Positions 45,176 through 53,717 of a stretch of DNA of 64,000 nt are shown here, piece by piece. Source of the stretch: Cumulibacter sp047975195 (GTDB lineage: Bacteria; Actinomycetota; Actinomycetes; Mycobacteriales; Antricoccaceae). Made by a program: the position numbers and the translations under genes. The notes under the pieces are model-generated. The model saw only the letters and a list, made by a program, of their open reading frames with translations, was not told where the DNA came from and searched no databases. Numbering within the stretch: position 1 is the first letter of the stretch; every line of letters begins with the position of its first letter. Location: NCBI GenBank assembly GCA_047975195.1, contig JBKEDB010000087.1, positions 22,348 to 86,347 of the forward strand. The letters are read 5' to 3'.

Positions 45176-45268
45176 GCGGAAAACTCCCTGAGTTCTTCTC
45201 GGATTCCGGCTCATCCTACGGGCAGTGGACGCAGGCACTCGCGCCTGAGGGCACAGACCCGCGCGACC

Positions 45269-45718
45269 TCACGCGTCGGGGTCGAGGTCCGGGCGTGCTC
45301 GCAACTGCTGGTGCAGGTGTCCGGCGTACCACCACAGCACCACGAAGAATCCGCCGAGCACCCACATTGCCCAGACCCAGAACCCCATCGCGAGCACGCA
45401 GATGTGCAGAACCCATCCCGCTGCGTTCGCCCACGGTTTCCTAATGAAGGCGCACAATGCGATCAGTGCCGCAACGATTACCAGGATCGTAGTCAGCCGG
45501 AAGCCGGTAAGGCCCACATCGAACTGCCGAATCGTCGCAGGCACCATCAGCACGATCAGCGCCTCGAAAATCAGCAGCGCGGAATAGATACCGCGCATCG
45601 ACCGCTCAAGTTTCACCTTGTCTACCGGTGGCAGTCCTTGAGGTTGCTCGTCGCTCTGCTCAGGCGTCCGCGCGCCTGACGGACCGGTCAGCCCGAAGCG
45701 CTTGTTCACTTCTGCCAT
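45269..45718 (-). CDS. DUF4233 membrane protein
   Basis: A 149-residue protein with a polar N-terminus of about 40 residues and four predicted membrane helices, matching the actinobacterial DUF4233 family next to folC (Rv2446c in M. tuberculosis). The segment RSMRGIYSALLIFEALIV is the recognisable start of the domain. It overlaps the folC stop by 13 bases, so it is translationally coupled. Function unknown. Confidence 0.9.
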   Translation of the reverse strand: MAEVNKRFGLTGPSGARTPEQSDEQPQGLPPVDKVKLERSMRGIYSALLIFEALIVLMVPATIRQFDVGLTGFRLTTILVIVAALIALCAFIRKPWANAAGWVLHICVLAMGFWVWAMWVLGGFFVVLWWYAGHLHQQLRARPDLDPDA

Positions 45719-47082
45719 GGCTTCTTCCGATCCGGATTGAACAGTTTCCGCGCGTCGCCTGCGGTGTAGACCGACCCCGTGACGATTACTCCGACGCCGG
45801 CAAAGTGTTCACCGTCCTCAGCCAGGCTCACTGCCGTCTCCAACGCCTCGGGCAGTCGAGGTTCGACGACGACGCGATCAGAACCGAAGTACTCAACGGC
45901 GATCGCGGCGGTGGTATCGATATCGTGCGAGCGCGCTGAGTTGTTCGTGGTGATGACGATTTCGTCGAGCACCGGTTCCAGCAGTTCAATCATCGCTGGG
46001 ATGTCCTTGTCCGCAGAAGCCGCGAACACCCCGATCAGCCGGGAGAAGTCGAAGGACTCCTGAAGGGTCTGCACGGTCGCCTTCATCCCCGCCGGATTGT
46101 GGCTGGCATCCACCAGGGTGGTCGGCGAGGTCCGCACGATCTCCAGCCGTCCCGGCGAAGTGATCTCAAAGAACGCCTCGCGCAGCACTTCCTCGTCAAT
46201 TGTCTGCGGTGAGTCATGCCCGAAGAACGCCTCGATCGCCGCGAGCGCGCAGGCCGCGTTCGAGGCCTGGTGAATCCCCCACAGGTGCAACAGCAGGTTG
46301 TCGTATCGCGCGGCGAGCCCTTGGATCGACAGCATCTGACCGCCGACGGCGACCTGTCGATCGAGGACGCCGAACTCCACTCCCTCACGCGCCGCAACCG
46401 CACCGACGTCAGCGCAACGTCGCAGCAACACCTCCGCGACGTCTTGCGTCTGCGCGGCCAGGATCGCGGTCGCACCCTCCTTGATGATCCCAGACTTCTC
46501 GGTGGCGATCTGCTCGACGGTGTCACCGAGGTAGTTCGTGTGCTCCAAAGCGATCGGCGTGACAATGGCGATCCGGCCGTCGGCGACGTTCGTCGCATCC
46601 CACGACCCACCCATGCCCACTTCGACGATTGCCACATCCACCGGCGCATCGGCGAACGTCGCATATGCCATCGCAGTCATCGCCTCGAAATACGACACCG
46701 GGACCTGCGAAGCGTCCTGGTGGATGCCGTGTCCGGCGTCGACCAAGTGCAGATACGGCTCAAGTTCGGTGTACGCGGCGACATACCTGTCCTCGCTGAT
46801 CGGCTCGCCGTTCAGGCAAATCCGCTCGCGAGAAGATTCCAGGTGCGGGCTAGTGAAGCGGCCGGTGCGCAGACCGAGCGCGCGGAATAACTCGTCCACC
46901 ATCCGCGCGGTCGAAGACTTCCCGTTGCTGCCGGTGATGTGCACGACCGGATATCGCGTCTGCGGTTGGTCCATGAGGTCCATGAGCGCGCGCATACGAG
47001 CCAGGCTGGGCTCGATACGGGTCTCCGGCCACCGCCGCTGCAGCAGCGCTTCAACGGCATCGGCACTCAGGTCGTTACTCAC
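45706..47082 (-). CDS. folC: folylpolyglutamate/dihydrofolate synthase
   Basis: FolC of 458 residues, making dihydrofolate and adding glutamates to folates. The Mur-ligase-like ATP loop is HITGSNGKSSTARMV, and the ALEHTNYLGDTVEQIATEKSG segment and DASHNPAGM C-terminal motif are typical. The GTG start overlaps the valS stop (GTGA), coupling it to the tRNA synthetase. Confidence 0.96.
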   Translation of the reverse strand: MSNDLSADAVEALLQRRWPETRIEPSLARMRALMDLMDQPQTRYPVVHITGSNGKSSTARMVDELFRALGLRTGRFTSPHLESSRERICLNGEPISEDRYVAAYTELEPYLHLVDAGHGIHQDASQVPVSYFEAMTAMAYATFADAPVDVAIVEVGMGGSWDATNVADGRIAIVTPIALEHTNYLGDTVEQIATEKSGIIKEGATAILAAQTQDVAEVLLRRCADVGAVAAREGVEFGVLDRQVAVGGQMLSIQGLAARYDNLLLHLWGIHQASNAACALAAIEAFFGHDSPQTIDEEVLREAFFEITSPGRLEIVRTSPTTLVDASHNPAGMKATVQTLQESFDFSRLIGVFAASADKDIPAMIELLEPVLDEIVITTNNSARSHDIDTTAAIAVEYFGSDRVVVEPRLPEALETAVSLAEDGEHFAGVGVIVTGSVYTAGDARKLFNPDRKKPWQK

Positions 47083-49613
47083 GCGGGCACGATCTCATAG
47101 GTCAACTCGGCGCCTTCGACGACGGTAATCTTCGCGGCGCGTGCGGCACCCTGCAGATCGCTCGCGACCGCGTCGAGGACGGCGACGTTGGGTGCCGTGA
47201 TCCGCACTGCGGCGACCTCCGCAAAGCCCTTGATACCGGCCTCAGACTTCGCCTTTCGGATCCCGGAGATTGCCGCGAACGCGGCGTCCAGTACGTCGGC
47301 ATCGACCGCCGCGCCACGTAGTCCATCGGGCGTGGGCCACGACTGCAGGTGGATCGAACCGGTCTGCCACCACGACCAGACCTCTTCGGTGACGAACGGC
47401 AGAATCGGCGCGAACAGTCGCAGCAGCACCGACAATGCCTGGGCGAGTGCGCTACGGGCCGAATCCGCGCCTGGCCCCTCTGCGTACGCGCGAGCCTTGA
47501 CCAGTTCGACGTAGTTGTCGCAGAACGACCAGAAGAACGACTCGGTGCGCTCCAACGCGATGGCGTAGTTGTACTCCTCGAATGCCTTGGTGGCGGCCGT
47601 GACGACCTCGGCGAGCGCGCCGAGCATCGCCAGGTCCAGCGGTTCGGTGACCGGCTTGGTGGCGTCATCGGCCGTGGCGCCGGTGCCGAGCGCGAACTTC
47701 GAGGCGTTCAGAATCTTGGTCGCCAGGCGTCGACCGACCTTCATCTGCGACTCGTCGAATGCCGTGTCGGTGCCTGGGCGGCCGGAGGCGGCCCAGTAGC
47801 GGACGGCATCCGAACCGTACTGCTGCAACAACCCCAGCGGGGTCACCACGTTGCCTTTGGACTTGGACATCTTCTTGCGGTCCGGATCCAGAATCCAGCC
47901 CGAGAGCGCCGCGGTCTTCCACGGTGTCTTGCCGAATTCGAGTTCGGAGCGTACGACCGTCGAAAAGAGCCAGGTGCGAATGATGTCGTGTCCCTGCGGA
48001 CGAATGTCCATCGGGAACACCCGCTCGAACAGATCGTTGTCGCGACCCCACCGGCCGGCGATTTGCGGAGTCAGCGAGGACGTCGCCCAGGTGTCCATCA
48101 CGTCCGGCTCACCCATGAATCCGCCCGGCTGGTTGCGTTGCTCGGCGGTGAACCCGGCCGGCAGATCGCTGGACGGATCAATCGGCAGACTGGCGTCGTC
48201 CGGCACGATGGGGTTGTCGTAGTCCGGCTGGCCTTGGTCGTCGAGGCGGTACCACAGCGGGATCGGAATGCCGAAGAAGCGTTGGCGGGAGATGAGCCAG
48301 TCTCCGGCGAGGCCCTCGACCCAGTTCTCGTAGCGGTGCCGCATGTGGTCGGGAACCCAGCGTAGGTCACGACCGCGGTTGATCATTCGCTCGCGCACGC
48401 CCGCTTCGCGGCCACCGTTGCGGATGTACCACTGCCTGGTGGAGACGATTTCCAGCGGGCGGTCGCCGCGCTCATAGAACTTCACCTGCTGATTGGTCGG
48501 CTTTGGATCGCCCTCGATCGCGCCGGCCCGCACGAGCATCTCGACGACGGCCTGCTTGGCCGCGTGCGGGGTTTTTCCGGCGAGCTCGGCGTACTTCGCT
48601 CGCCCGGTCTCGGAGGTGATCGCGTCGGGAGCGTCCGCGAGCATGCGACCGTCTCGGCCAATCACCGCACGAGCCGGCAACTGTAGTTCGCGCCACCAGA
48701 TGATGTCGGTGGAGTCACCCCAGGTACAGATCATCGCGATACCCGAGCCCTTGTCGGGGTCGGCGAGTTCGTGGGCGACGACCGGAACGTCGACCCCGAA
48801 GACCGGAGTGGTCACCGAGGTGCCGAACAGGTCGGCGTAACGCTCGTCGCTGGGGTGCGCGACCAATGCAACGCAGGCCGGGAGCAATTCGGGGCGGGTG
48901 GTCTCGATGAAGACCGGTTCGCCGTCGGCTTTGATGAACCCGACGCGGTAATAGTTGCCCTGGCGCTCGCGATCCTCCAGTTCAGCCTGCGCGACAGCGG
49001 TACGGAACGTGATGTCCCACAGGGTCGGTGCTTCCTGATTGTAAGCCTCGCCACGGGCGAAGTTCGCCAAGAATGCCCGCTGGCTGGTGGCCTGCGAATC
49101 ATCGTCGATGGTGCGGTACTGCAGGTTCCAATCGAACGATGAGCCAAGGGTTCGGAAGACTTCCTCGAACGCTTTCTCGTCCTCCACCGTCAGGATCTCG
49201 CACAGCTCGAGGAAGTTGCGTCGCGAAATCGGGATCTCCTGCTTACCGGGTTTAGCCGGAGGCTGGAAGTCGGCGTCGTACGCCACAGAGGTATCGCCGC
49301 GGACGCCGTAGTAGTTCTGCACTCGCTTCTCGGAGGGCAGTCCGTTGTCGTCCCAACCGATCGGGTAGAACACGGACTTGCCGCGCATCCGCCAGAAGCG
49401 CGCGACGGTGTCGGTGTGCGTGTAGGAGAAAACGTGCCCGATATGCAGCGAGCCCGAGGCGGTCGGTGGCGGCGTATCGATCGCGAACACGTTTTCGCGC
49501 GGCTGGGTGCGGTCAAAGGCGTATGTCTGCTCGGCCTCCCACCGGGCTGCCAACTTGGCCTCGACGCCGTCGAGGGTGGGCTTTTCGGGCAGCGCGGAAG
49601 AAGCAGATGTCAT
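47079..49613 (-). CDS. valS: valine-tRNA ligase, atypical short form
   Basis: Class I synthetase of 844 residues charging tRNA-Val. The HIGH motif is SGSLHIGHVFSY near residue 55 and the KMSKS motif is KKMSKSKGN near residue 577. In place of the usual bacterial PGTDHAGIATQ it has GWDDNGLPSEKRVQNYYGVR, a feature of the archaeal/rickettsial-like type also found in some actinobacteria. The C-terminal coiled-coil arm of canonical bacterial ValRS appears short or absent. It heads the valS-folC-DUF4233-ndk cluster. Confidence 0.95.
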   Translation of the reverse strand: MTSASSALPEKPTLDGVEAKLAARWEAEQTYAFDRTQPRENVFAIDTPPPTASGSLHIGHVFSYTHTDTVARFWRMRGKSVFYPIGWDDNGLPSEKRVQNYYGVRGDTSVAYDADFQPPAKPGKQEIPISRRNFLELCEILTVEDEKAFEEVFRTLGSSFDWNLQYRTIDDDSQATSQRAFLANFARGEAYNQEAPTLWDITFRTAVAQAELEDRERQGNYYRVGFIKADGEPVFIETTRPELLPACVALVAHPSDERYADLFGTSVTTPVFGVDVPVVAHELADPDKGSGIAMICTWGDSTDIIWWRELQLPARAVIGRDGRMLADAPDAITSETGRAKYAELAGKTPHAAKQAVVEMLVRAGAIEGDPKPTNQQVKFYERGDRPLEIVSTRQWYIRNGGREAGVRERMINRGRDLRWVPDHMRHRYENWVEGLAGDWLISRQRFFGIPIPLWYRLDDQGQPDYDNPIVPDDASLPIDPSSDLPAGFTAEQRNQPGGFMGEPDVMDTWATSSLTPQIAGRWGRDNDLFERVFPMDIRPQGHDIIRTWLFSTVVRSELEFGKTPWKTAALSGWILDPDRKKMSKSKGNVVTPLGLLQQYGSDAVRYWAASGRPGTDTAFDESQMKVGRRLATKILNASKFALGTGATADDATKPVTEPLDLAMLGALAEVVTAATKAFEEYNYAIALERTESFFWSFCDNYVELVKARAYAEGPGADSARSALAQALSVLLRLFAPILPFVTEEVWSWWQTGSIHLQSWPTPDGLRGAAVDADVLDAAFAAISGIRKAKSEAGIKGFAEVAAVRITAPNVAVLDAVASDLQGAARAAKITVVEGAELTYEIVPA

Positions 49614-49726
49614 GCGCCCATTCTATGGCCCCGACCAACGCTCTCCTCAGGCAGCATTACGACGTTGACATCCCCACGTCAGTCGATAACCTGCCGGTAA
49701 TTCACGCCACCAAAGTTGGGAACGCC

Positions 49727-50056
49727 ATGTACAAGTTGTACGCATTCTGGTCAGCGCCACGCAACGAGGACGTCGAGGCGTTCGAGCAGCACTATGCCGA
49801 GGTACACCTGCCGGCCGCGCTGGCCGTACCTCACCTGGTCGGTCTGACCGAAACGCTCACCTCCGACGGATTCGAAGGTGCGACGCCCGCTACCTATCGC
49901 GTCGCGGAGATGATCTTCGACAGCAAGGAGGCGCTGCAGCAGAGCGCACAGTCGCAGCAGTGGGCGGCAATGCGCGCCGACTCCGGCGTCATGATTGAGA
50001 AATTCGGCGTGACGCTACAGGTCTCGATGGGCCAGGCAGAGGAGGCCAAACGCTGA
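49727..50056 (+). CDS. EthD-family protein
   Basis: A 109-residue dimeric alpha/beta-barrel-like protein. The YKLYAFWSAPRNEDVEAFEQ N-terminus and HYAEVHLPAALAVP segment match the EthD domain. EthD is needed for ethyl-ether degradation in Rhodococcus, but most members have no known role. The ATG at 49727 is used; upstream in-frame starts run into the valS promoter. It is an insertion between valS and clpX. Confidence 0.8.
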   Translation: MYKLYAFWSAPRNEDVEAFEQHYAEVHLPAALAVPHLVGLTETLTSDGFEGATPATYRVAEMIFDSKEALQQSAQSQQWAAMRADSGVMIEKFGVTLQVSMGQAEEAKR

Positions 50057-50079
50057 CGTCGCGAGCGCGCTGACGTAAC

Positions 50080-50101
50080 CTGCTTAGGTACACCTAAGCA
50101 G
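50080..50101. promoter_or_regulatory. 22-base perfect palindrome, possible operator
   Basis: CTGCTTAGGT immediately followed by AC-free symmetric ACCTAAGCAG (centre GTAC) gives a perfect palindrome 23 bases after the EthD stop and about 60 bases before the VTT-protein ATG. TTAGGT...ACCTAA recalls DtxR/IdeR half-sites, but the spacing is shorter than the 19-base iron box. No T-run follows, so an operator is more likely than a terminator. Confidence 0.55.
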
Positions 50102-50161
50102 ATGAGAGGCGGGGCGGATGTTCGGTGCGACGTTCGGGCCGCGAGAGGCTGCTTAGGCCTC

Positions 50162-50668
50162 ATGTGGGACGACGTACCCGTCACGATCATTTTCGTCGTG
50201 TTGTGGTCGATCGCGATGCTGCGCGGACAGGCGACGTACTGGATCGCGCGATGGGCAACGGAGGCAACTGCTGACGGCGCAGCCCGGCCAGGTTCGTTTC
50301 GAGCGCGCTTCGCTGCATGGTTGCAACGGCCGTTCTTGGTGCGCGCCCGACGGATGCTGGAGGGGTGGGGCTCGCCGCTTATCGCGCTCTGCTATCTCAC
50401 CGTCGGTCTACAGACTGCCGTGCTCGCGTCCGCCGGGGTCTTGCGGATGCATTGGTTGCGTTTCACGCTTGCGCAGGTCGTTGGCGCGCTCGGATGGGCG
50501 AGTTTCTACACGTTCGTCGGAGCTTCTGCGTGGAAGGCCGTGCTGGGCGGGGTCTCCGGGGCCACCTGGCTGCTGATCCTTGCCGCCATCGCCGTGGTGA
50601 TGCTCGGAATGTACCTGGTGAAACGCACCCTGGTGCGCAGACGCGTGCCCGCCCAGTCGGTCCGCTGA
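50162..50668 (+). CDS. DedA/VTT-like membrane protein
   Basis: A 168-residue integral membrane protein with about four hydrophobic segments. The middle (RARRMLEGWGSPLIALCYLT, then GVLRMHWLRFTLAQVVGALGW) resembles the VTT domain of DedA-family proteins, which take part in lipid flipping, but the conserved Arg/Pro motif is weak. The ATG at 50162 is chosen over the frame opening at 50102, which runs through the palindrome region. Function uncertain. Confidence 0.65.
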   Translation: MWDDVPVTIIFVVLWSIAMLRGQATYWIARWATEATADGAARPGSFRARFAAWLQRPFLVRARRMLEGWGSPLIALCYLTVGLQTAVLASAGVLRMHWLRFTLAQVVGALGWASFYTFVGASAWKAVLGGVSGATWLLILAAIAVVMLGMYLVKRTLVRRRVPAQSVR

Positions 50669-50747
50669 TACTCGCGGACGCACTCCTCTACGACGTCAGC
50701 TGTAGCGGACGAGGCGCGGCTGGTGGACCGCTAGGAGTAGGCCAGAC

Positions 50748-52031
50748 CTAGGCCGACTTCGATTCCGGCTTGTCCTTGGCAGACTTTGCCTTCTTGCGAC
50801 CCACGATGGTCGGGTATACCTCGGACTCAACGGTCTCTTTGGTGATGATGACTTTCGTGACATCGTCATCGCCAGGGATGTCGTACATCACGCTCATCAG
50901 TACCTCCTCGAGGATCGAGCGCAATCCACGAGCGCCGGTGCCGCGTGTGATTGCCTGGTCGGCGATCGACTCCAGCGCGTCCTGCTCGAACTCCAGCTCG
51001 ACCCCGTCGAGCTGGAACAAGCGCTGGTACTGCCGCACGAGGGCATTCTTCGGCTCGGTCAGAATGTTGACGAGCGCTTCGCGGTCCAGGTTGGCCACCG
51101 AGGCGGTGACCGGGACACGTCCGATGAACTCGGGGATCATGCCGAACTTGACGAGGTCCTCGGTCATCACCTGGCCGAAGAAGTCGGTCGTGTCGAGTTC
51201 GGCCTTCGAGCGGATCTCGGCACCGAATCCCATCCCTTTCTTACCGACGCGGGACTGGATGATGTCGTCCAGGCCGGCGAACGCACCGCCGACGATGAAC
51301 AACACATTGGTCGTGTCGATCTGCAGGAATTCCTGGTGCGGGTGCTTGCGTCCGCCCTGCGGCGGTACAGCGGCCGTCGTTCCCTCGAGGATTTTCAGCA
51401 GAGCCTGCTGCACACCCTCGCCGGACACATCCCGCGTGATGGACGGATTCTCGCTCTTACGCGCGACCTTGTCGATCTCGTCGATGTAGACGATGCCGGT
51501 CTCGGCTCGTTTGGTGTCGTAATCGGCAGCCTGGATCAACTTCAGCAGGATGTTCTCGACGTCCTCACCGACGTACCCGGCCTCGGTGAGCGCGGTCGCG
51601 TCTGCGATGGCGAACGGGACGTTCAACATCCGCGCCAGCGTTTGCGCCAGGTGGGTCTTGCCCGAGCCTGTCGGCCCGATCATCAGGATGTTGGACTTCT
51701 GCAACTCGACGGCGTCCTTGACCTTCTCACCTCCGGACGCCTGCACGCGCTTGTAGTGGTTGTAGACAGCCACGGCGAGAGTGCGCTTGGCCTTGTCCTG
51801 CCCCACGACGTACTCGTTCAGGAAAGCGAAAATCTCGGCGGGCTTGGGCAACTCATCGAGTTTGACCTCGCTGGTCTCAGCGAGTTCCTCTTCGATGATC
51901 TCATTGCAGAGATCGATGCACTCATCGCAGATGTAGACGCCAGGTCCCGCGATAAGTTTCTTCACCTGCTTCTGCGACTTGCCGCAGAACGAGCACTTCA
52001 GCAGATCAGCACCTTCACCGACACGTGCCAC
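50748..52031 (-). CDS. clpX: ClpX ATPase
   Basis: Unfoldase of 427 residues that feeds substrates to ClpP. It has the N-terminal zinc-binding domain (CSFCGKSQ and CDECIDLC), Walker A (GPTGSGKTHL), Walker B (VYIDEIDK), the pore-loop region (TEAGYVGEDVE) and the RGTGARGLRSILE sensor 2. The chain ends with a basic Lys-rich tail. It is 210 bases downstream of clpP2, with a hairpin between, so it may have its own promoter. Confidence 0.97.
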   Translation of the reverse strand: MARVGEGADLLKCSFCGKSQKQVKKLIAGPGVYICDECIDLCNEIIEEELAETSEVKLDELPKPAEIFAFLNEYVVGQDKAKRTLAVAVYNHYKRVQASGGEKVKDAVELQKSNILMIGPTGSGKTHLAQTLARMLNVPFAIADATALTEAGYVGEDVENILLKLIQAADYDTKRAETGIVYIDEIDKVARKSENPSITRDVSGEGVQQALLKILEGTTAAVPPQGGRKHPHQEFLQIDTTNVLFIVGGAFAGLDDIIQSRVGKKGMGFGAEIRSKAELDTTDFFGQVMTEDLVKFGMIPEFIGRVPVTASVANLDREALVNILTEPKNALVRQYQRLFQLDGVELEFEQDALESIADQAITRGTGARGLRSILEEVLMSVMYDIPGDDDVTKVIITKETVESEVYPTIVGRKKAKSAKDKPESKSA

Positions 52032-52189
52032 GCGTTACTCTCCCTCACGAACGTCACGCCGAAATCAGCGCATATTCGACGGTACCCGGTAGCGGCGACA
52101 GAAACCGCTCATTAATCTCGCGATTCGCAGGCGTGTCTCACGCCCTGGGCTCACCCGCCACATCAAGCCCACCAGCCACGCCGCCGTAC

Positions 52190-52228
52190 AACACCGGGCC
52201 CCCACCGCGTCGGAGAGAGCCCGGTGTT
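52190..52228 (-). terminator. probable terminator after clpP2
   Basis: AACACCGGGC and GCCCGGTGTT form a perfect ten-base stem with a 19-base loop, 14 bases beyond the clpP2 stop on the minus strand. No long T-run follows, so termination may be partial. Confidence 0.6.
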
Positions 52229-52241
52229 CGTGGGTAGGTGA

Positions 52242-52898
52242 CTACGCGTCCCAGGTTTGACCCGACAGTTTGCGGTAAGGCATCACCGTATCGATGAGGC
52301 CGTATTCCTTGGCCTCCTCAGCCGAGAGGATCTTGTCGCGCTCGATGTCCTTGCGAACCTGCTCAATCGGCTGGCCCGAATGACGCGCCAGGATCTCCTC
52401 GAGCAGTTCGCGCATCCTCAAGATCTCGTTCGCCTGGATCTCCAGGTCCGAGACCTGACCCTCGCCACCGCCGGAAGGCTGGTGGATCAGGATGCGTGAG
52501 TTCGGTGTCGCAGCGCGCTTACCGTGCGTACCCGCTGCGGCGAGTACCGCAGCCGCGGAGGCCGCCTGGCCGAGGACGACGGTTGCGATGTCACAGTGCA
52601 CGTACTGCATCGTGTCGTAGATCGCCGTCAGCGCGGTGAACGAGCCACCCGGCGAGTTGATGTACATGGTGATGTCGCGGTCCGGATCGTCCGACTCCAG
52701 CGTCAACAACTGCGCCATCACATCGTTGGCCGATGCATCGTCGACCTGCACACCGAGGAAGATGATGCGCTCCTCGAACAGCTTGTTGTACGGGTTGGAC
52801 TCCTTCACGCCGTACGACGTCCGCTCGACGAACGAAGGCAGCACGTAGCGGCTCTGCGGCATCTGGATGCGGGACTCGCCGCTCAGGTTGTATGTCAT
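52242..52898 (-). CDS. clpP2: ATP-dependent Clp protease proteolytic subunit 2
   Basis: Serine peptidase of 218 residues. The catalytic serine is in LGQAASAAAVLAAAG, the histidine in LIHQPSGGGEGQ, and the aspartate follows in RDKILSAEEAKEYGL. The KESNPYNKLFEERIIFLGVQ N-terminus matches actinobacterial ClpP2. It forms a mixed double-ring with ClpP1 and partners ClpX/ClpC. AAGGAG lies nine bases before the ATG. It follows clpP1 by 12 bases. Confidence 0.97.
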   Translation of the reverse strand: MTYNLSGESRIQMPQSRYVLPSFVERTSYGVKESNPYNKLFEERIIFLGVQVDDASANDVMAQLLTLESDDPDRDITMYINSPGGSFTALTAIYDTMQYVHCDIATVVLGQAASAAAVLAAAGTHGKRAATPNSRILIHQPSGGGEGQVSDLEIQANEILRMRELLEEILARHSGQPIEQVRKDIERDKILSAEEAKEYGLIDTVMPYRKLSGQTWDA

Positions 52899-52910
52899 CG
52901 GGGTAGCTCC

Positions 52911-53516
52911 TTAGCGGCGCCCGCCGGAGGGAAGATCCTCCGCGCGAGAAATGATGTGGTCGACGAAGCCGTAGTCCTTGGCCTCCTGTGCGGTGAACCA
53001 GCGATCGCGCTCGGAGTCTTCGGTTACCTGCTCAACGGTCTGACCGGTGTGTTCCGCGATCAACTCAGCCATCTCCCGCTTGGTGCGCTTGAACAGGTCC
53101 GCCTGGATCTTGATATCCGAGGCCGTACCTTGCACACCGGCCGAGGGCTGGTGCATCAGGATGCGCGCGTGCGGCAGGGCGTAGCGCTTGCCCTGTGCAC
53201 CTGCCGAGAGCAGGAACTGGCCCATCGATGCCGACAACCCCATCGAGTACGTGGCCACATCGCACTCGATGAACTGCATCGTGTCGTAGATGGCCATACC
53301 AGCGGTGACCGACCCGCCGGGCGAGTTGATGTAGAGGTGAATATCGCGCTCGGGATCCTCGGCGGCGAGCAGCAGCATTTGAGCGGCGAGCATGTTGGCG
53401 TTCTCGTCCATGACGGCCGACCCAAGGAAGATGATTCGCTCCCGCAGCAGTCGGTCGTAGACCGAGTCGGAGAGGTTCATGCCAGACGCACTGGCCATCA
53501 TCGGGTTTGAGTTCAC
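52911..53516 (-). CDS. clpP1: ATP-dependent Clp protease proteolytic subunit 1
   Basis: ClpP1 of 201 residues. Catalytic serine in GLSASMGQFLLSAG and histidine in ILMHQPSAGVQG are visible, with DRWFTAQEAKDYGF carrying the aspartate. The GTG at 53516 has AGG about eight bases upstream; an internal ATG at residue 13 would also give a plausible mature form. It is co-transcribed with clpP2, and both ClpP1 and ClpP2 are needed for the active enzyme in actinobacteria. Confidence 0.97.
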   Translation of the reverse strand: MNSNPMMASASGMNLSDSVYDRLLRERIIFLGSAVMDENANMLAAQMLLLAAEDPERDIHLYINSPGGSVTAGMAIYDTMQFIECDVATYSMGLSASMGQFLLSAGAQGKRYALPHARILMHQPSAGVQGTASDIKIQADLFKRTKREMAELIAEHTGQTVEQVTEDSERDRWFTAQEAKDYGFVDHIISRAEDLPSGGRR

Positions 53517-53665
53517 GTTGGGTGCCTACCTTCTCATGCCTCGTGGCGAGGCGGACTTTCGTTCGGCTTGCAGAAGGTTAACGCGCGCGGCGGCACAAAG
53601 AGTCCCGAGATCGGGCTCGTTCGCTGTCAGCGCACGAGACCGCGGCGGGTGGGGCCGCACAAACC

Positions 53666-53703
53666 GCAACGGGCCGGCCCGCTGTCGCGGACTGGCCCGT
53701 TGC
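53666..53703 (-). terminator. intrinsic terminator after tig
   Basis: GCAACGGGCC / GGCCCGTTGC form a perfect ten-base stem with GC-rich inner pairing. On the minus strand it lies 14 bases past the tig stop and is followed by GGTTTGT. It separates tig from clpP1. Confidence 0.85.
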
Positions 53704-53717
53704 AGATGCGCGTTCGA

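Noticed and set aside
49614..49726. T-box or other leader upstream of valS
   Set aside because: No T-box motif or specifier hairpin could be seen.
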